A stretch of DNA of 64,000 nt from Chitinispirillaceae bacterium (lineage in GTDB: Bacteria; Fibrobacterota; Chitinivibrionia; Chitinivibrionales; Chitinispirillaceae): contig JAFGIN010000054.1 in assembly GCA_016929595.1 (NCBI GenBank), positions 1-64,000 on the forward strand, in the 5' to 3' direction. Of the stretch, positions 35,062 through 43,490 are shown piece after piece. The first letter of the stretch is position 1; each line of letters begins with the position of its first letter. The notes under the pieces are model-generated. The model saw only the letters and a program-made list of their open reading frames with translations, did no database searches and was not told where the DNA came from. The position numbers and the translations under genes were made by a program.

Positions 35062-36645
35062 ATGGAATCTTTTTTAATGAAAATAACGGCCAAAAAACTT
35101 CCAGCAGCAAAAAAACATGTCGATATAAAAGAAAATGTTCGTACCGATCTGGTGATAAATTCATTAATCAAATCAAAATTCAGAGACAGGAAAACTCCAA
35201 CGCTCATAGCAATCGGAGGACCGGGTGGATGTGGCAAAACAACCTTCGCACACCGCCTGAAAAACAGTCTCAGAGGAAGCACTATCCTGTCTCTTGATAA
35301 CTACAAGACATCAAGACAGATGAGAAACGAACGGAATATATTTGGTCCTCACCCGGACGCAAACATGATTGATCTTATTGAGCATCATCTGAAATTACTA
35401 AAAACCGGACAGAATATATCTGTCCCTGTTTATGATCGCACGACAGGTGATACTGGCTCATTTACAGAATATGTTCCGGAAAAATATATAATAGTTGAAG
35501 GCGAAATCTCAACCTACCAGGAATTTCATCATCTGTTTGACTTATCTATTTTTATCGATGCAGACCTTAAAACGCAATTGAAATCACGGGTCGAGCGCGA
35601 TATCGGGCAATATGGATTTACCTATGAAAAGGCTGTTACCGTTTTTCTTAACAGCAATCTCAAAGAATTTGTTCAGTATGGCGCAGAGAGCAAAAACTGG
35701 TCAGATATCACCTGCTACTGTCACAATGATTATGAGATTCACCTCACAGCCGTGTCTGAAGAATTATTTCCACACCTGCAATCACTTACAGAAAATTTGA
35801 ACTTGATATCGATAGACGGAATGATCGTGCCTGTACCTACGCCATTTACAGGGAATAACACCATTGACCAGCAGGCATTTATCAGACACATAGAGTGGCT
35901 ATACACCAATGGCGCAAAAAAAATACTTGTCGGAGGCACTACAGGAGAGTTTTTTTCCCTTACCATTGAAGAACGTGTCAGGATATGCAGCCTTGCATGC
36001 AGATATTTTCCAGGTGCAATACTATTTCAGGTCGGAAGCGATGGTATTGGTAATACGATGTTACTCCTTGAAAAATCATTGCGTTATGGAATAGATGGTG
36101 TGTGTTGTCTCCCCCCGTTTTATTACAGTAACGCTCCTGATCGGGGGCTTGTAGAATATTTTTCTCTTGTAGCATCAAAATGCACCGCTCCACTGTATTT
36201 CTATAATTTTCCCTCGCATACCGGAAACAGAATAACCAGAGAGATCCTCGAACAGGTCCCCCACTGTGGTTTAAAAGACTCTTCCGATACAATAGAACTA
36301 GCCGCATACACACCACAGTACTTTACGGGTAATGAAAAATCCATTATTGAAACATACAGACATGGTGGGAAAGGATTTATCTGCGGTTTACCAAATATTG
36401 CTCCAAAGATATATCTTGAACTCGAAAACGCAGTATCATCTGATAATTATGCTCTCTCTGAAACTATCCTGCAAAAGATACTTGCCAATAAACCATCTAT
36501 TCCCGGAATTTCTGGCATAGCAATTCTCAAAGCGCTACTCGGGTCAATTATTGAAGGATATCCACCCTTCGTCAGGCCACCGCTTCAACAAGCGAACAAA
36601 CACACGGAATTTACCGCTGTTAAAGACGGCTTTAAACTTGCTTAA
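35062..36645 (+). CDS. Uridine kinase-like / DapA-type aldolase fusion protein
   Basis: This single 527-codon frame encodes two enzymes. Residues ~45-250 form a P-loop kinase of the uridine kinase/phosphoribulokinase type: GGPGGCGKTT (52-61), SLDNYKTSRQMRNE, the VPVYDRTTG acceptor segment, IIVEGE and a DLSIFIDAD...R-x-x-R-D lid. Residues ~254-510 form a complete DHDPS/N-acetylneuraminate-lyase barrel: VGGTTGEFFSL (from 290), YFYNFP with Tyr381, and GLKDSS with Schiff-base Lys405. Both active sites look intact. It may phosphorylate and cleave, or make and trap, a sugar-acid intermediate; that is inference. ATG 35062 or 35077 could be the start. Its stop overlaps the stop of the convergent outer-membrane gene by 4 nt. 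Confidence 0.82.
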   Translation: MESFLMKITAKKLPAAKKHVDIKENVRTDLVINSLIKSKFRDRKTPTLIAIGGPGGCGKTTFAHRLKNSLRGSTILSLDNYKTSRQMRNERNIFGPHPDANMIDLIEHHLKLLKTGQNISVPVYDRTTGDTGSFTEYVPEKYIIVEGEISTYQEFHHLFDLSIFIDADLKTQLKSRVERDIGQYGFTYEKAVTVFLNSNLKEFVQYGAESKNWSDITCYCHNDYEIHLTAVSEELFPHLQSLTENLNLISIDGMIVPVPTPFTGNNTIDQQAFIRHIEWLYTNGAKKILVGGTTGEFFSLTIEERVRICSLACRYFPGAILFQVGSDGIGNTMLLLEKSLRYGIDGVCCLPPFYYSNAPDRGLVEYFSLVASKCTAPLYFYNFPSHTGNRITREILEQVPHCGLKDSSDTIELAAYTPQYFTGNEKSIIETYRHGGKGFICGLPNIAPKIYLELENAVSSDNYALSETILQKILANKPSIPGISGIAILKALLGSIIEGYPPFVRPPLQQANKHTEFTAVKDGFKLA

Positions 36646-38369
36646 TAAATATTACCTGTTAATGAAACGGCAATCAGCGGTCCGATTTCAGTTCCAAACG
36701 GATGATATCGTGCTCTTTTTGCAGGACACAGACAGATTGGCCCGGCTTTAATGACCAGTTCCGGAGAAACATGAGAGGAAAGTATCGGTAATATGAAAGG
36801 AATTTTTAAACCGATATCACAGAAAAGAAGACGTGAGGAACTGCGTGTCGTATCTTTTCCAGAATATTGTGCGTTCCACTGAACCGGCCCGCGTAATGTA
36901 AGATTAAAATCGGTTTGCAATGTGTTTGTACCTCTGAAACAGTGTGTAAATCCCAGACCACACTCGTATGGTACATATTCAAACGGTACGCCCTTAAAAA
37001 TAATATTTCCACTACTCCAGAGATTTAAGTGTATTGATTCAAATGAAAACGCCATCCTCAGAGCTCCTCCACTGAGAAAGAGCATCTCCTCTGAATCAAT
37101 AAATTTTGTCGAAAGAACTGATGCTGCAGTATCGATCGAATATGACTGATATGATGATTTATAATCAGTCCATAACTCCAGGGTCAGAGGTAACTTCAGA
37201 CATTTACGCAAACTGGCGGACAATCGTACCTCATTGTAATTGAAAGGTTTGATGTGAGTTGTCACAGTATGCTTCGGTGTAATCTGAGTGACAGGTCGTT
37301 CTTCCGGTATGTATACCAGAGAATACATGACAGATACATCACTGCTGTCAAAAAAAGGTACAGTAACCGCAACATTTGCATCAGGTTTAATCGAACTCCA
37401 AAGCCCTCCTGATACCGATACGTTATACGTTTCTGCTGTATGCTTATATTCAAGTCCAGCCCTGTGCCCCTTTACCTTCTCATTTGAGAAAAGTGCTCTG
37501 GCAGTAAGGGTATCATCAGAGAATACTGTTTTCTTATATTGCGGGTTGACACTATAGTACGTTTTTTTTATTGAATTGATATGATCGTTGTAAATAGCCC
37601 GTCGATCGATCATTCCCGAAACAGAGAACTGGCTGTTCAATAAAGGTAGAATCAAACTTTGATTAAGCGCATTTCCACTCTTGTATAAGGGGTTATACAA
37701 CCCCGGAATAGTAACCCATTCACCATACCGATTGAAAACAGTTTTTGACACCACGTTTCTGACCGATAGTTTCATCTGCCCGGTAATATATTCTGCTACA
37801 CCATAATGTCCTATGTCCCTGTAAGGCAGGTAATGGCCACGTGCATGCTCGTAATTCGCACAAAACTGTTCAATCGCGTCTGCATACATTCCGAGGTGAT
37901 TATAGATTCCGGAGAGTTGCGCACCAATTCGGGGTATGTCGACTGTAACATTTCCATACGTGCCATGTTCTCTGTTGGGAGAGTCTCCACCTATCAAGCG
38001 TAGAAACAACGGTTCCCCCGTCTCGGAACTCAGATCAGCATGCATCGATACAATTGGTTTACGTTCAATATTCTTTTCTGAACTGGACTCTGATGTATCG
38101 ACATAAAACAACAGCGGCCTCTTGTATAAGCTTAAAAGGTCACTCGAATGCTCCAGTGAATATTCCCGAAAATTGACACCATCAAGTAGAAGAACCGATG
38201 AAGATTTTGTGGCAATTTCATTGGAATATATTGAAAACGCCAGATATAAAATAAAAAATATCCAGATATTTTTTTTCAGAAGCACCTTTGAGAAACCTCT
38301 TTTATAAAAGTATTTGCGGAGAAAACTACTCTTAATACCTTTAAACCAGGCTCTTGTAACACTACTCAT
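36642..38369 (-). CDS. Outer-membrane beta-barrel protein, uncharacterised
   Basis: I start at ATG 38369 (AAGGAAC upstream), which overlaps the stop of the upstream gene by 8 nt; the frame itself opens at 38447. After a basic stretch and one signal helix (IWIFFILYLAFSIYS), the mature ~530 residues alternate polar and hydrophobic residues with many aromatic strand ends (VSVSGGLWSS, VSVMYSLVYI, LPLTLELWTDY). This is typical of a 16-22-strand outer-membrane barrel. A plug/TonB box is not visible. It probably works with the smaller barrel protein encoded just upstream. The function is unknown. Confidence 0.65.
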   Translation of the reverse strand: MSSVTRAWFKGIKSSFLRKYFYKRGFSKVLLKKNIWIFFILYLAFSIYSNEIATKSSSVLLLDGVNFREYSLEHSSDLLSLYKRPLLFYVDTSESSSEKNIERKPIVSMHADLSSETGEPLFLRLIGGDSPNREHGTYGNVTVDIPRIGAQLSGIYNHLGMYADAIEQFCANYEHARGHYLPYRDIGHYGVAEYITGQMKLSVRNVVSKTVFNRYGEWVTIPGLYNPLYKSGNALNQSLILPLLNSQFSVSGMIDRRAIYNDHINSIKKTYYSVNPQYKKTVFSDDTLTARALFSNEKVKGHRAGLEYKHTAETYNVSVSGGLWSSIKPDANVAVTVPFFDSSDVSVMYSLVYIPEERPVTQITPKHTVTTHIKPFNYNEVRLSASLRKCLKLPLTLELWTDYKSSYQSYSIDTAASVLSTKFIDSEEMLFLSGGALRMAFSFESIHLNLWSSGNIIFKGVPFEYVPYECGLGFTHCFRGTNTLQTDFNLTLRGPVQWNAQYSGKDTTRSSSRLLFCDIGLKIPFILPILSSHVSPELVIKAGPICLCPAKRARYHPFGTEIGPLIAVSLTGNIY

Positions 38370-38946
38370 GACGTATAGTTCCTTTTTTACGAAACTCGAT
38401 ACCGGATCTGACTCCACAAGAGTATATATAAGCCGGATTTCCTGCAAAAATTGTTGAGAACTTTTGTTGAACTGTTATCGTCATTAGTTTCCAGCGATAC
38501 CCAAGCTCACAACCGACACCTGTTCCAAATTCGTTTTCCCAGTTTGCTATAATAACAAAATCATCAACTTTTCCTGACTTAAAGAGATGAAGAGCACAGT
38601 TCTCGATTGAAATCATTGGTGTCAAAGAAAGAACGTCCCTGCAGAATGAAAATGTATATCCCAGAGAGATATTTGTAAGTATTATACCGGTATGCATGAC
38701 CTTTTCTGTTTTTTTTACTTTTCCATACTCAGCGGCAAAACTGATTGATGTTCTCTCAATCCCAACAGGAAAGCTGCAATGGATGCCAAAGGTAGGGACC
38801 TGAATTACCTCTGTAAGTTTATTGTTTAAGACATGGTATGAAAACCCGGCATCGATAGCATAAGGCTCGCTTACAAACTTATCTCCATGTAATAAAGCCG
38901 CGACACAAAGCATGACAGATATGGTTTTAAAACAGTGATTGGTCAT
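38362..38946 (-). CDS. Small outer-membrane beta-barrel protein, uncharacterised
   Basis: The 194-aa product has a signal peptide (CFKTISVMLCVAALLHG) and about eight amphipathic strands (AIDAGFSYHVL, SFAAEYGKV, NISLGYTFSF, FGTGVGCELGYRW). This fits an 8-stranded OmpA/OmpX-size barrel. The last codons overlap the start of the larger barrel gene (ATGAGTAG junction), so the two are translationally coupled. I recognise no specific family. Confidence 0.65.
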   Translation of the reverse strand: MTNHCFKTISVMLCVAALLHGDKFVSEPYAIDAGFSYHVLNNKLTEVIQVPTFGIHCSFPVGIERTSISFAAEYGKVKKTEKVMHTGIILTNISLGYTFSFCRDVLSLTPMISIENCALHLFKSGKVDDFVIIANWENEFGTGVGCELGYRWKLMTITVQQKFSTIFAGNPAYIYSCGVRSGIEFRKKGTIRHE

Positions 38947-39133
38947 CCAGCAATTTTCCCGGTTCGTACAATTTTGATCGTAACTATTATTTCCGAAGAG
39001 TTGTTAAAATAGTTTTTAATGGTTTATTAAGTCTAATGGTTTATAATGAATTTGAAACAAATACCGCAAAAAAAATCCCGCCGCCCGGTAGAGACGTTCG
39101 GCCGGGCATCTGTACGATAAGGTTTTTTCCTGC

Positions 39134-39165
39134 AAAAAAAACGCATCTCAAAGGATGCGTTTTTT
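39134..39165 (-). terminator. Rho-independent terminator downstream of the CBM gene
   Basis: On the minus strand a perfect stem AAAAAACGCATC/GATGCGTTTTTT with loop CTTTGA is followed by a run of T. It lies 27 nt after the stop of the CBM protein gene. The sequence is symmetric enough to work in both directions. Confidence 0.85.
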
Positions 39166-39192
39166 AATCTGATGTATCGTGAAACACAGCAA

Positions 39193-40479
39193 TTATGGAA
39201 TGACAATCGATCTGCTCATATTAGAGCGATCGGCATCAACTTTAATAATCCAGGAGCCACTTGATGGGCGTGGAATATTGTAATTACCAGTCACTATATC
39301 TCCAATATATTTATTGTAGAATACTTTACCCTGAAGGTCATGAATACTGATTCTATTAATCAGAGCACCTGAAGGCAATCCGCATTGCAAATGAGATGGT
39401 AAAATATTGACTTCGAAGTGTGACGAAGCTTTATTCAATTGTGCAAGAGGTTTTTTTACCGAGGTTTGAGCCTTTACAAGTTTAATATTGTCAATATCGA
39501 TCTTGGCAACAGCTGTGCCGCAATAAAAATTAAAATTTAAAGAATCTTTCCCGACAAGCGAATCTGCACCTTCTTCAACCATAAAATAAAAATCATATTC
39601 CGTCCATTCTGTTCCTAAAGAATAACTGGAGCTGGTAACATATGCATATTCCCTTGATTCCCCAGCATTTACAGCAACTTGTATACTTGTTTCTACATCA
39701 GATTTGACAGAAAATGTAAATGTATATTCAGCACCCATTTCAGAAGTCCAGGAGCCATCAGAAAGCTGAACCTGCCAATCTTCCTGAGCTTTACTGGTAA
39801 CATTAATTCTACAGAATTTTGATCCCGACTGCGCACCTTCTGATTCAATGGTCATTTCAGCCTTACCCGAATCTCCCTGAACATAGAATCCCCAGCCAGC
39901 CCCATCCATCTCAAAGTCTCCATTTAAGTAAATGTTACCATCATCAGGTTTCTCTGTTATAACCACATCATCAATATCATAGCTTCCAACTGCATATCCG
40001 ACCACAATAGCAAAGTTGACAGCCTGAGGACCATCCGCATCCGCTTTGTATACCATATGATATTGCTTCCACTCGGTCGTAAGATTCAGTGTAGAACTTG
40101 TCTTGTAACTGTTGTCCTTACCATAAACAGATATTTGGGCTGTATTTTCAGCATCACACCGTGCCCACATTGAATAATGGTAATTGTACCCTTTTTTTAC
40201 AGCGTATGTCGGGTCCTTAAACTGAACATGCCAGTTTTCTTCAGTAACCTTTGTTACATTAATACGACAAAAGGTTTTCCCCCCATGAGCGGTTCCAGAA
40301 ATTGAATCCAGGACACGTTCTGCAGTTGCAGCCGTATTAACCTCAAGAGTCCATCCGCTGCTGGTCCATGATGCAATCTCAAAATCACCATTTTTCAGCA
40401 AATTCGCATTTTCACCAGCCATCAGCATCATTGATATTCCCGTAACAAGCATTGCTGTCTTCAAATACGTTCCTTTCAT
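39193..40479 (-). CDS. Secreted protein with two CBM4/9-like carbohydrate-binding domains and sorting domain
   Basis: This is a 428-aa exported protein (signal peptide ending MLMAGEN; AAGGAG upstream of ATG). Two CenC-type jelly rolls follow: residues ~25-175 (LLKNGDFEIASW, then IVVGYAVGSYDIDDVVI) and ~180-335 (IYLNGDFEMDGAGWGF, then YCGTAVAKIDIDNIKLV). Each has the usual N-G-D-F start and I-D-D/N-(V/I) end strands. The last ~75 residues form a T9SS-like sorting domain (NRISIHDLQGKVFYNK, then SGSWIIKVDADR). No catalytic domain is present. Next to the xylanase, it probably helps hold the cell or enzyme to xylan/cellulose. Confidence 0.87.
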   Translation of the reverse strand: MKGTYLKTAMLVTGISMMLMAGENANLLKNGDFEIASWTSSGWTLEVNTAATAERVLDSISGTAHGGKTFCRINVTKVTEENWHVQFKDPTYAVKKGYNYHYSMWARCDAENTAQISVYGKDNSYKTSSTLNLTTEWKQYHMVYKADADGPQAVNFAIVVGYAVGSYDIDDVVITEKPDDGNIYLNGDFEMDGAGWGFYVQGDSGKAEMTIESEGAQSGSKFCRINVTSKAQEDWQVQLSDGSWTSEMGAEYTFTFSVKSDVETSIQVAVNAGESREYAYVTSSSYSLGTEWTEYDFYFMVEEGADSLVGKDSLNFNFYCGTAVAKIDIDNIKLVKAQTSVKKPLAQLNKASSHFEVNILPSHLQCGLPSGALINRISIHDLQGKVFYNKYIGDIVTGNYNIPRPSSGSWIIKVDADRSNMSRSIVIP

Positions 40480-40564
40480 AATGATCCACTCCTTAGTTAT
40501 AAAGCATATAATTTAAAGATTGTTATTCCAAACTTCCACAAATCAACAAAAACTTTCCTGTAAA

Positions 40565-42139
40565 CTAAAAATTATATTCAATTCCACGATAAACAGCCTG
40601 TCCCTTTGTTGCCAGTTTAACGATGTGCATTCCTGAAGGTAACACAGCGGATTGATTGATCACCCCGTTTTTGAGTGACACAGTCTGTTTACTTATTAAT
40701 CGCCCCGAAAGAGTATAAGCATACAGCAACAGTTCCCGTGTATTGCATGATCCCGGAATTGTAACAGATTTACCATTAAAAAAATACTGTTCACCAATGG
40801 TGTGGTTTTTTCCATTTTTTCTGGTACCAGTTCCAAATGTCAGCCCTGCAGTGACAGATTTTTTTCCCTCACCGGGCTCCAGATAAATGGTATCACAATA
40901 GAGTGAATCGGCAAACTGAACCGATACCTCATACTTTCCATGAAATCCACGGAATGTAAACTCCCCATCAGAATTGAGGACCCCAGATGTATCGGTACGC
41001 CAAGCGTTGCGAAGATTTTTCCATCTTTTGCCGATTTCGGTTTCGTTAAAACTTGAATCAACCAGAAAACTGCTGATCCCTTCTCTCCATGCGTTTCCTT
41101 CCCACCATGCCCACATAACAAACCCGCCTATACGGGGATAGGCAAATGCAGAACGCACCAGTTCTTCCATCTTGTCAGCACGCTCTTCATAAGAAGACTG
41201 GAGGTCAAAATCCACTTCTGTCAACCACAGTGTCTGATCCGGAAGGGCTTTCGCTATAGTATCGATTTTCTTCATATAATCGGATCGTTCCACATAATCT
41301 CCAAAATGACCTTCCAGACCAACCACATCAATTTTTCCACCATTTGCTTCAATATCTTTTATTTCTTCAATGTAATCTTTGTAATCGGCAGCTTTTTCGA
41401 TTACACTATACTCATTCACTCCCATTAGAACATTGGAATCTAACGAACGGGCCCGCTTAAAAATCCACGAAAATATCTTATCATCACCAGAAAGCTGAGC
41501 CAGCAATCCTGGCCTGGTAGTTTGCATTTTGCCATCCAGATCCTTGAAATGAACAATTTCGTTAATAACATCCCAGTGGGCTACCCTTCCTTTAAAATGA
41601 TCAACAGCCCCATCAATTCGCCTCGCCATTGCATCTTTGAAATCAGCCGGCCCCAACTCCAATGACCAGGATGGCATCCACTCTCTTCTCTCATTCCAGA
41701 AAAGATTGTGTCCTCTCACCTTTATATCGTTTCTCTCGCACCACGAAACCAGCGAATCGGCTATCTCAAAATCCTGATAGTCATCTGCAGCTTCATTTGA
41801 AGGCCATTTCATCTCATTTTCTGGTGTTGCCCACTCAAAATTGTCTTTGAACGTATTTGCATACTTTGTACTGTCTTTTGTATTGAAAAATTTTCTGGTT
41901 ATTGACGCACCAAAACCAAAATCGTTGCGAAGCTGTTTGATTTTAACCGTTTTACCGCCAGCAGCCTGATCCTGGACGGATAATTTCAGGACACACTCAC
42001 GTTTACGCAACGTATCAATTATCGCGTTTGTTGAATCAACAAACTGCTGTGGAAGCTCAGCAAATACAGTAGAAAAAAAACTACAGGAAACTACCATTGT
42101 CGAAATGACATTAAAAGCTGTCATTTTTAATTTATGCAT
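40565..42139 (-). CDS. GH10 endo-1,4-beta-xylanase with sorting domain
   Basis: I start at ATG 42139 (GGGGGGTG just upstream); the frame opens nine codons earlier. A signal peptide is followed by a short N-terminal segment and a complete GH10 barrel. It has FGFGASITRKFF, NEMKWPSNE, RGHNLFWNERREWMPSW, WDVINEIVHF (acid/base Glu), GLEGHFGDY, and LTEVDFDL (nucleophile Glu), then FVMWAWWEG. A small beta domain (DGEFTFRGFHGKYEVSVQF) and a T9SS-like sorting tail (LLLYAYTLSGRLISKQTVS, PSGMHIVKLATK) end the protein. It hydrolyses internal beta-1,4 bonds of xylan outside the cell or at its surface. Confidence 0.95.
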   Translation of the reverse strand: MHKLKMTAFNVISTMVVSCSFFSTVFAELPQQFVDSTNAIIDTLRKRECVLKLSVQDQAAGGKTVKIKQLRNDFGFGASITRKFFNTKDSTKYANTFKDNFEWATPENEMKWPSNEAADDYQDFEIADSLVSWCERNDIKVRGHNLFWNERREWMPSWSLELGPADFKDAMARRIDGAVDHFKGRVAHWDVINEIVHFKDLDGKMQTTRPGLLAQLSGDDKIFSWIFKRARSLDSNVLMGVNEYSVIEKAADYKDYIEEIKDIEANGGKIDVVGLEGHFGDYVERSDYMKKIDTIAKALPDQTLWLTEVDFDLQSSYEERADKMEELVRSAFAYPRIGGFVMWAWWEGNAWREGISSFLVDSSFNETEIGKRWKNLRNAWRTDTSGVLNSDGEFTFRGFHGKYEVSVQFADSLYCDTIYLEPGEGKKSVTAGLTFGTGTRKNGKNHTIGEQYFFNGKSVTIPGSCNTRELLLYAYTLSGRLISKQTVSLKNGVINQSAVLPSGMHIVKLATKGQAVYRGIEYNF

Positions 42140-42399
42140 ACACCCCCCGATTAATGCAGAATTCAATTAAAGTGCTCTTTCAAGAATCAAGTGCCACGTA
42201 TCTATTGTGAAACAGCCACCCGGTTCTTTTAAAGAAATTTCGTTGTTCCATTCTGAATATAATAGATAACGTAAACACTTTATAAACTTTTACCCAGTAC
42301 TACTTTAAACATTCACAAATCTTTGTAGAAATTACATCTGGAAATGTTTAATAAATTTGTAGTCTGTAGGAAAAAATGTATATACGAACTGTTCCAGAC

Positions 42400-42431
42400 A
42401 AAAAAAAAGCCCGCTCCAAAGAGCAGGCTTT
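42400..42431 (-). terminator. Rho-independent terminator after tRNA-Asp
   Basis: On the minus strand AAAGCCTGCTC pairs with GAGCGGGCTTT (one G-U pair) around loop TTTG and is followed by a T8-9 run. It lies 8 nt beyond the 3' end of tRNA-Asp and closes the PgpH-HAMP-small protein-tRNA unit. Confidence 0.9.
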
Positions 42432-42438
42432 AAAATGG

Positions 42439-42512
42439 CGGACCGGACGAGGCTCGAACTCGCGACCTCTGGCTTGACAGGCCAGCGTTCTAACCAACTG
42501 AACTACCAGTCC
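42439..42512 (-). tRNA. tRNA-Asp (GTC)
   Basis: The minus strand folds as a standard 74-nt tRNA. Acceptor GGACTGG pairs with CCGGTCC (one G-U), with discriminator G. The anticodon stem CTGGC/GCCAG encloses loop CTGTCAA with anticodon GTC. The T arm has GTTCGAGCC. No CCA is encoded directly after the acceptor stem. It follows tRNA-Val by 22 nt in the same transcript. Confidence 0.95.
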
Positions 42513-42534
42513 TTACATAATTTAAATTTCAACA

Positions 42535-42609
42535 TGGGCGTTGAGGGATTCGAACCCCCGACCACCTGCTTGTAAGGCAGGTGCTCTATACCAGCTGAGC
42601 TAAACGCCC
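42535..42609 (-). tRNA. tRNA-Val (TAC)
   Basis: The 75-nt minus-strand tRNA has acceptor GGGCGTT/AACGCCC, D arm TAGCTCAGCTGGTATAGAGC, anticodon stem CCTGC/GCAGG with loop CTTACAA (anticodon TAC), T loop GTTCGAATCC and discriminator A. Its first ten bases are also the last codons and stop of the 73-codon membrane protein gene upstream. Confidence 0.95.
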
Positions 42610-42821
42610 GTTTTTTTTTCTGTTGTAACTTCCTTTTTATCTTTTAAAAAGAAGATCACCGGAATGAGCACACAATATACACCAACGATAAGCAACGGCG
42701 CAAGTGTTTTCGAAACAGGATTATCAGCAGGTCCCTGAGCAAGACAAACATATCCTATAACAAGTACTAACAGACTGATTCCAAAGATCTTAAGTTGTGC
42801 TGATGAAAAGATGTTTTTCAT
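42600..42821 (-). CDS. Small two-TM membrane protein overlapping tRNA-Val
   Basis: The 73-aa product starts behind a good AAGGA site (5 nt spacing). It has two hydrophobic segments (IFGISLLVLVIGYVCLAQG and LAPLLIVGVYCVLIPVIFF) around a conserved-looking GPADNPVS turn, then a charged tail. This resembles widespread small inner-membrane proteins of unknown function. The final codons ACG-GGC-GTT-TAG run into tRNA-Val: the G of ACG is tRNA base 1 and the TAG stop is tRNA bases 8-10. Cutting at the tRNA 5' end would therefore remove the stop codon. It lies downstream of the HAMP and PgpH genes in one direction. Confidence 0.75.
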   Translation of the reverse strand: MKNIFSSAQLKIFGISLLVLVIGYVCLAQGPADNPVSKTLAPLLIVGVYCVLIPVIFFLKDKKEVTTEKKTGV

Positions 42822-42872
42822 ATTGTTCCTTAAAGTGGTAATAAATTACATTATTTAAAAATCATAGTCAAG

Positions 42873-43490
42873 TTAAATTTCTAATTTTGATACAATTTCT
42901 TCTCTTTTTTCTCTGTTATCTGTATCTATCAGAGTTTTAATACGTTCACGGGATACTCTCATTGCCTCGTTTAGCAAGTCTGCAAGATTCTGCATCTCAT
43001 CCCCTTTACGTAATTTTATCTCTTTTGTGTAATCACCTTCAATCATGCTGTTACATGCCTTCTCAAACCGGTAGATCGGCCCGGCTACTTTATGCGAAAA
43101 GAAAATCGTCAGAAGCACGATCTGAACAATGACCAGCAGCAACCCCCCACCGACAACCAGCAGCAGTGCAGATAGAAGATTCTTCTGATAATCTTTGCTG
43201 TCAGAAAAAGTTCTTATATACTCAGTAATTCCCTCAATAACAGCTTTGTATTGCTCGGGAGCCGGTTCCCTTGAATCCTGCAACTGCGTTACAATCTGTG
43301 AATCCAGATTTTGCTTTAAAGTACGAATAGTACTTTGAATAATTGTCTGAGACGCCAGATAAAGAATTCCAAGCATAAAAGTGAGCATTATGAACATTGG
43401 AATCAAAAATGTAAGCATATAGCGACCCTGGAACTTTTTATCGATAAAGAAATGTTTTCTTACAAGACCAGTTCCCTTTTTTGCCATCAC
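42873..43490 (-). CDS. HAMP-domain membrane sensor-like protein
   Basis: This 205-aa protein has two transmembrane helices (about 25-47 and 104-130) around a ~55-residue exported helical loop. A HAMP domain follows, beginning FFSHKVAGPIYRFEKACNSM with EGDYTKEIKLRKGDEMQNLA and a helical end. No kinase, cyclase or MCP output domain follows, so it may act by protein contact. Its start overlaps by one base the stop of the PgpH-like gene, which argues for coupled expression and perhaps a joint role in envelope signalling. Confidence 0.78.
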   Translation of the reverse strand: MMAKKGTGLVRKHFFIDKKFQGRYMLTFLIPMFIMLTFMLGILYLASQTIIQSTIRTLKQNLDSQIVTQLQDSREPAPEQYKAVIEGITEYIRTFSDSKDYQKNLLSALLLVVGGGLLLVIVQIVLLTIFFSHKVAGPIYRFEKACNSMIEGDYTKEIKLRKGDEMQNLADLLNEAMRVSRERIKTLIDTDNREKREEIVSKLEI

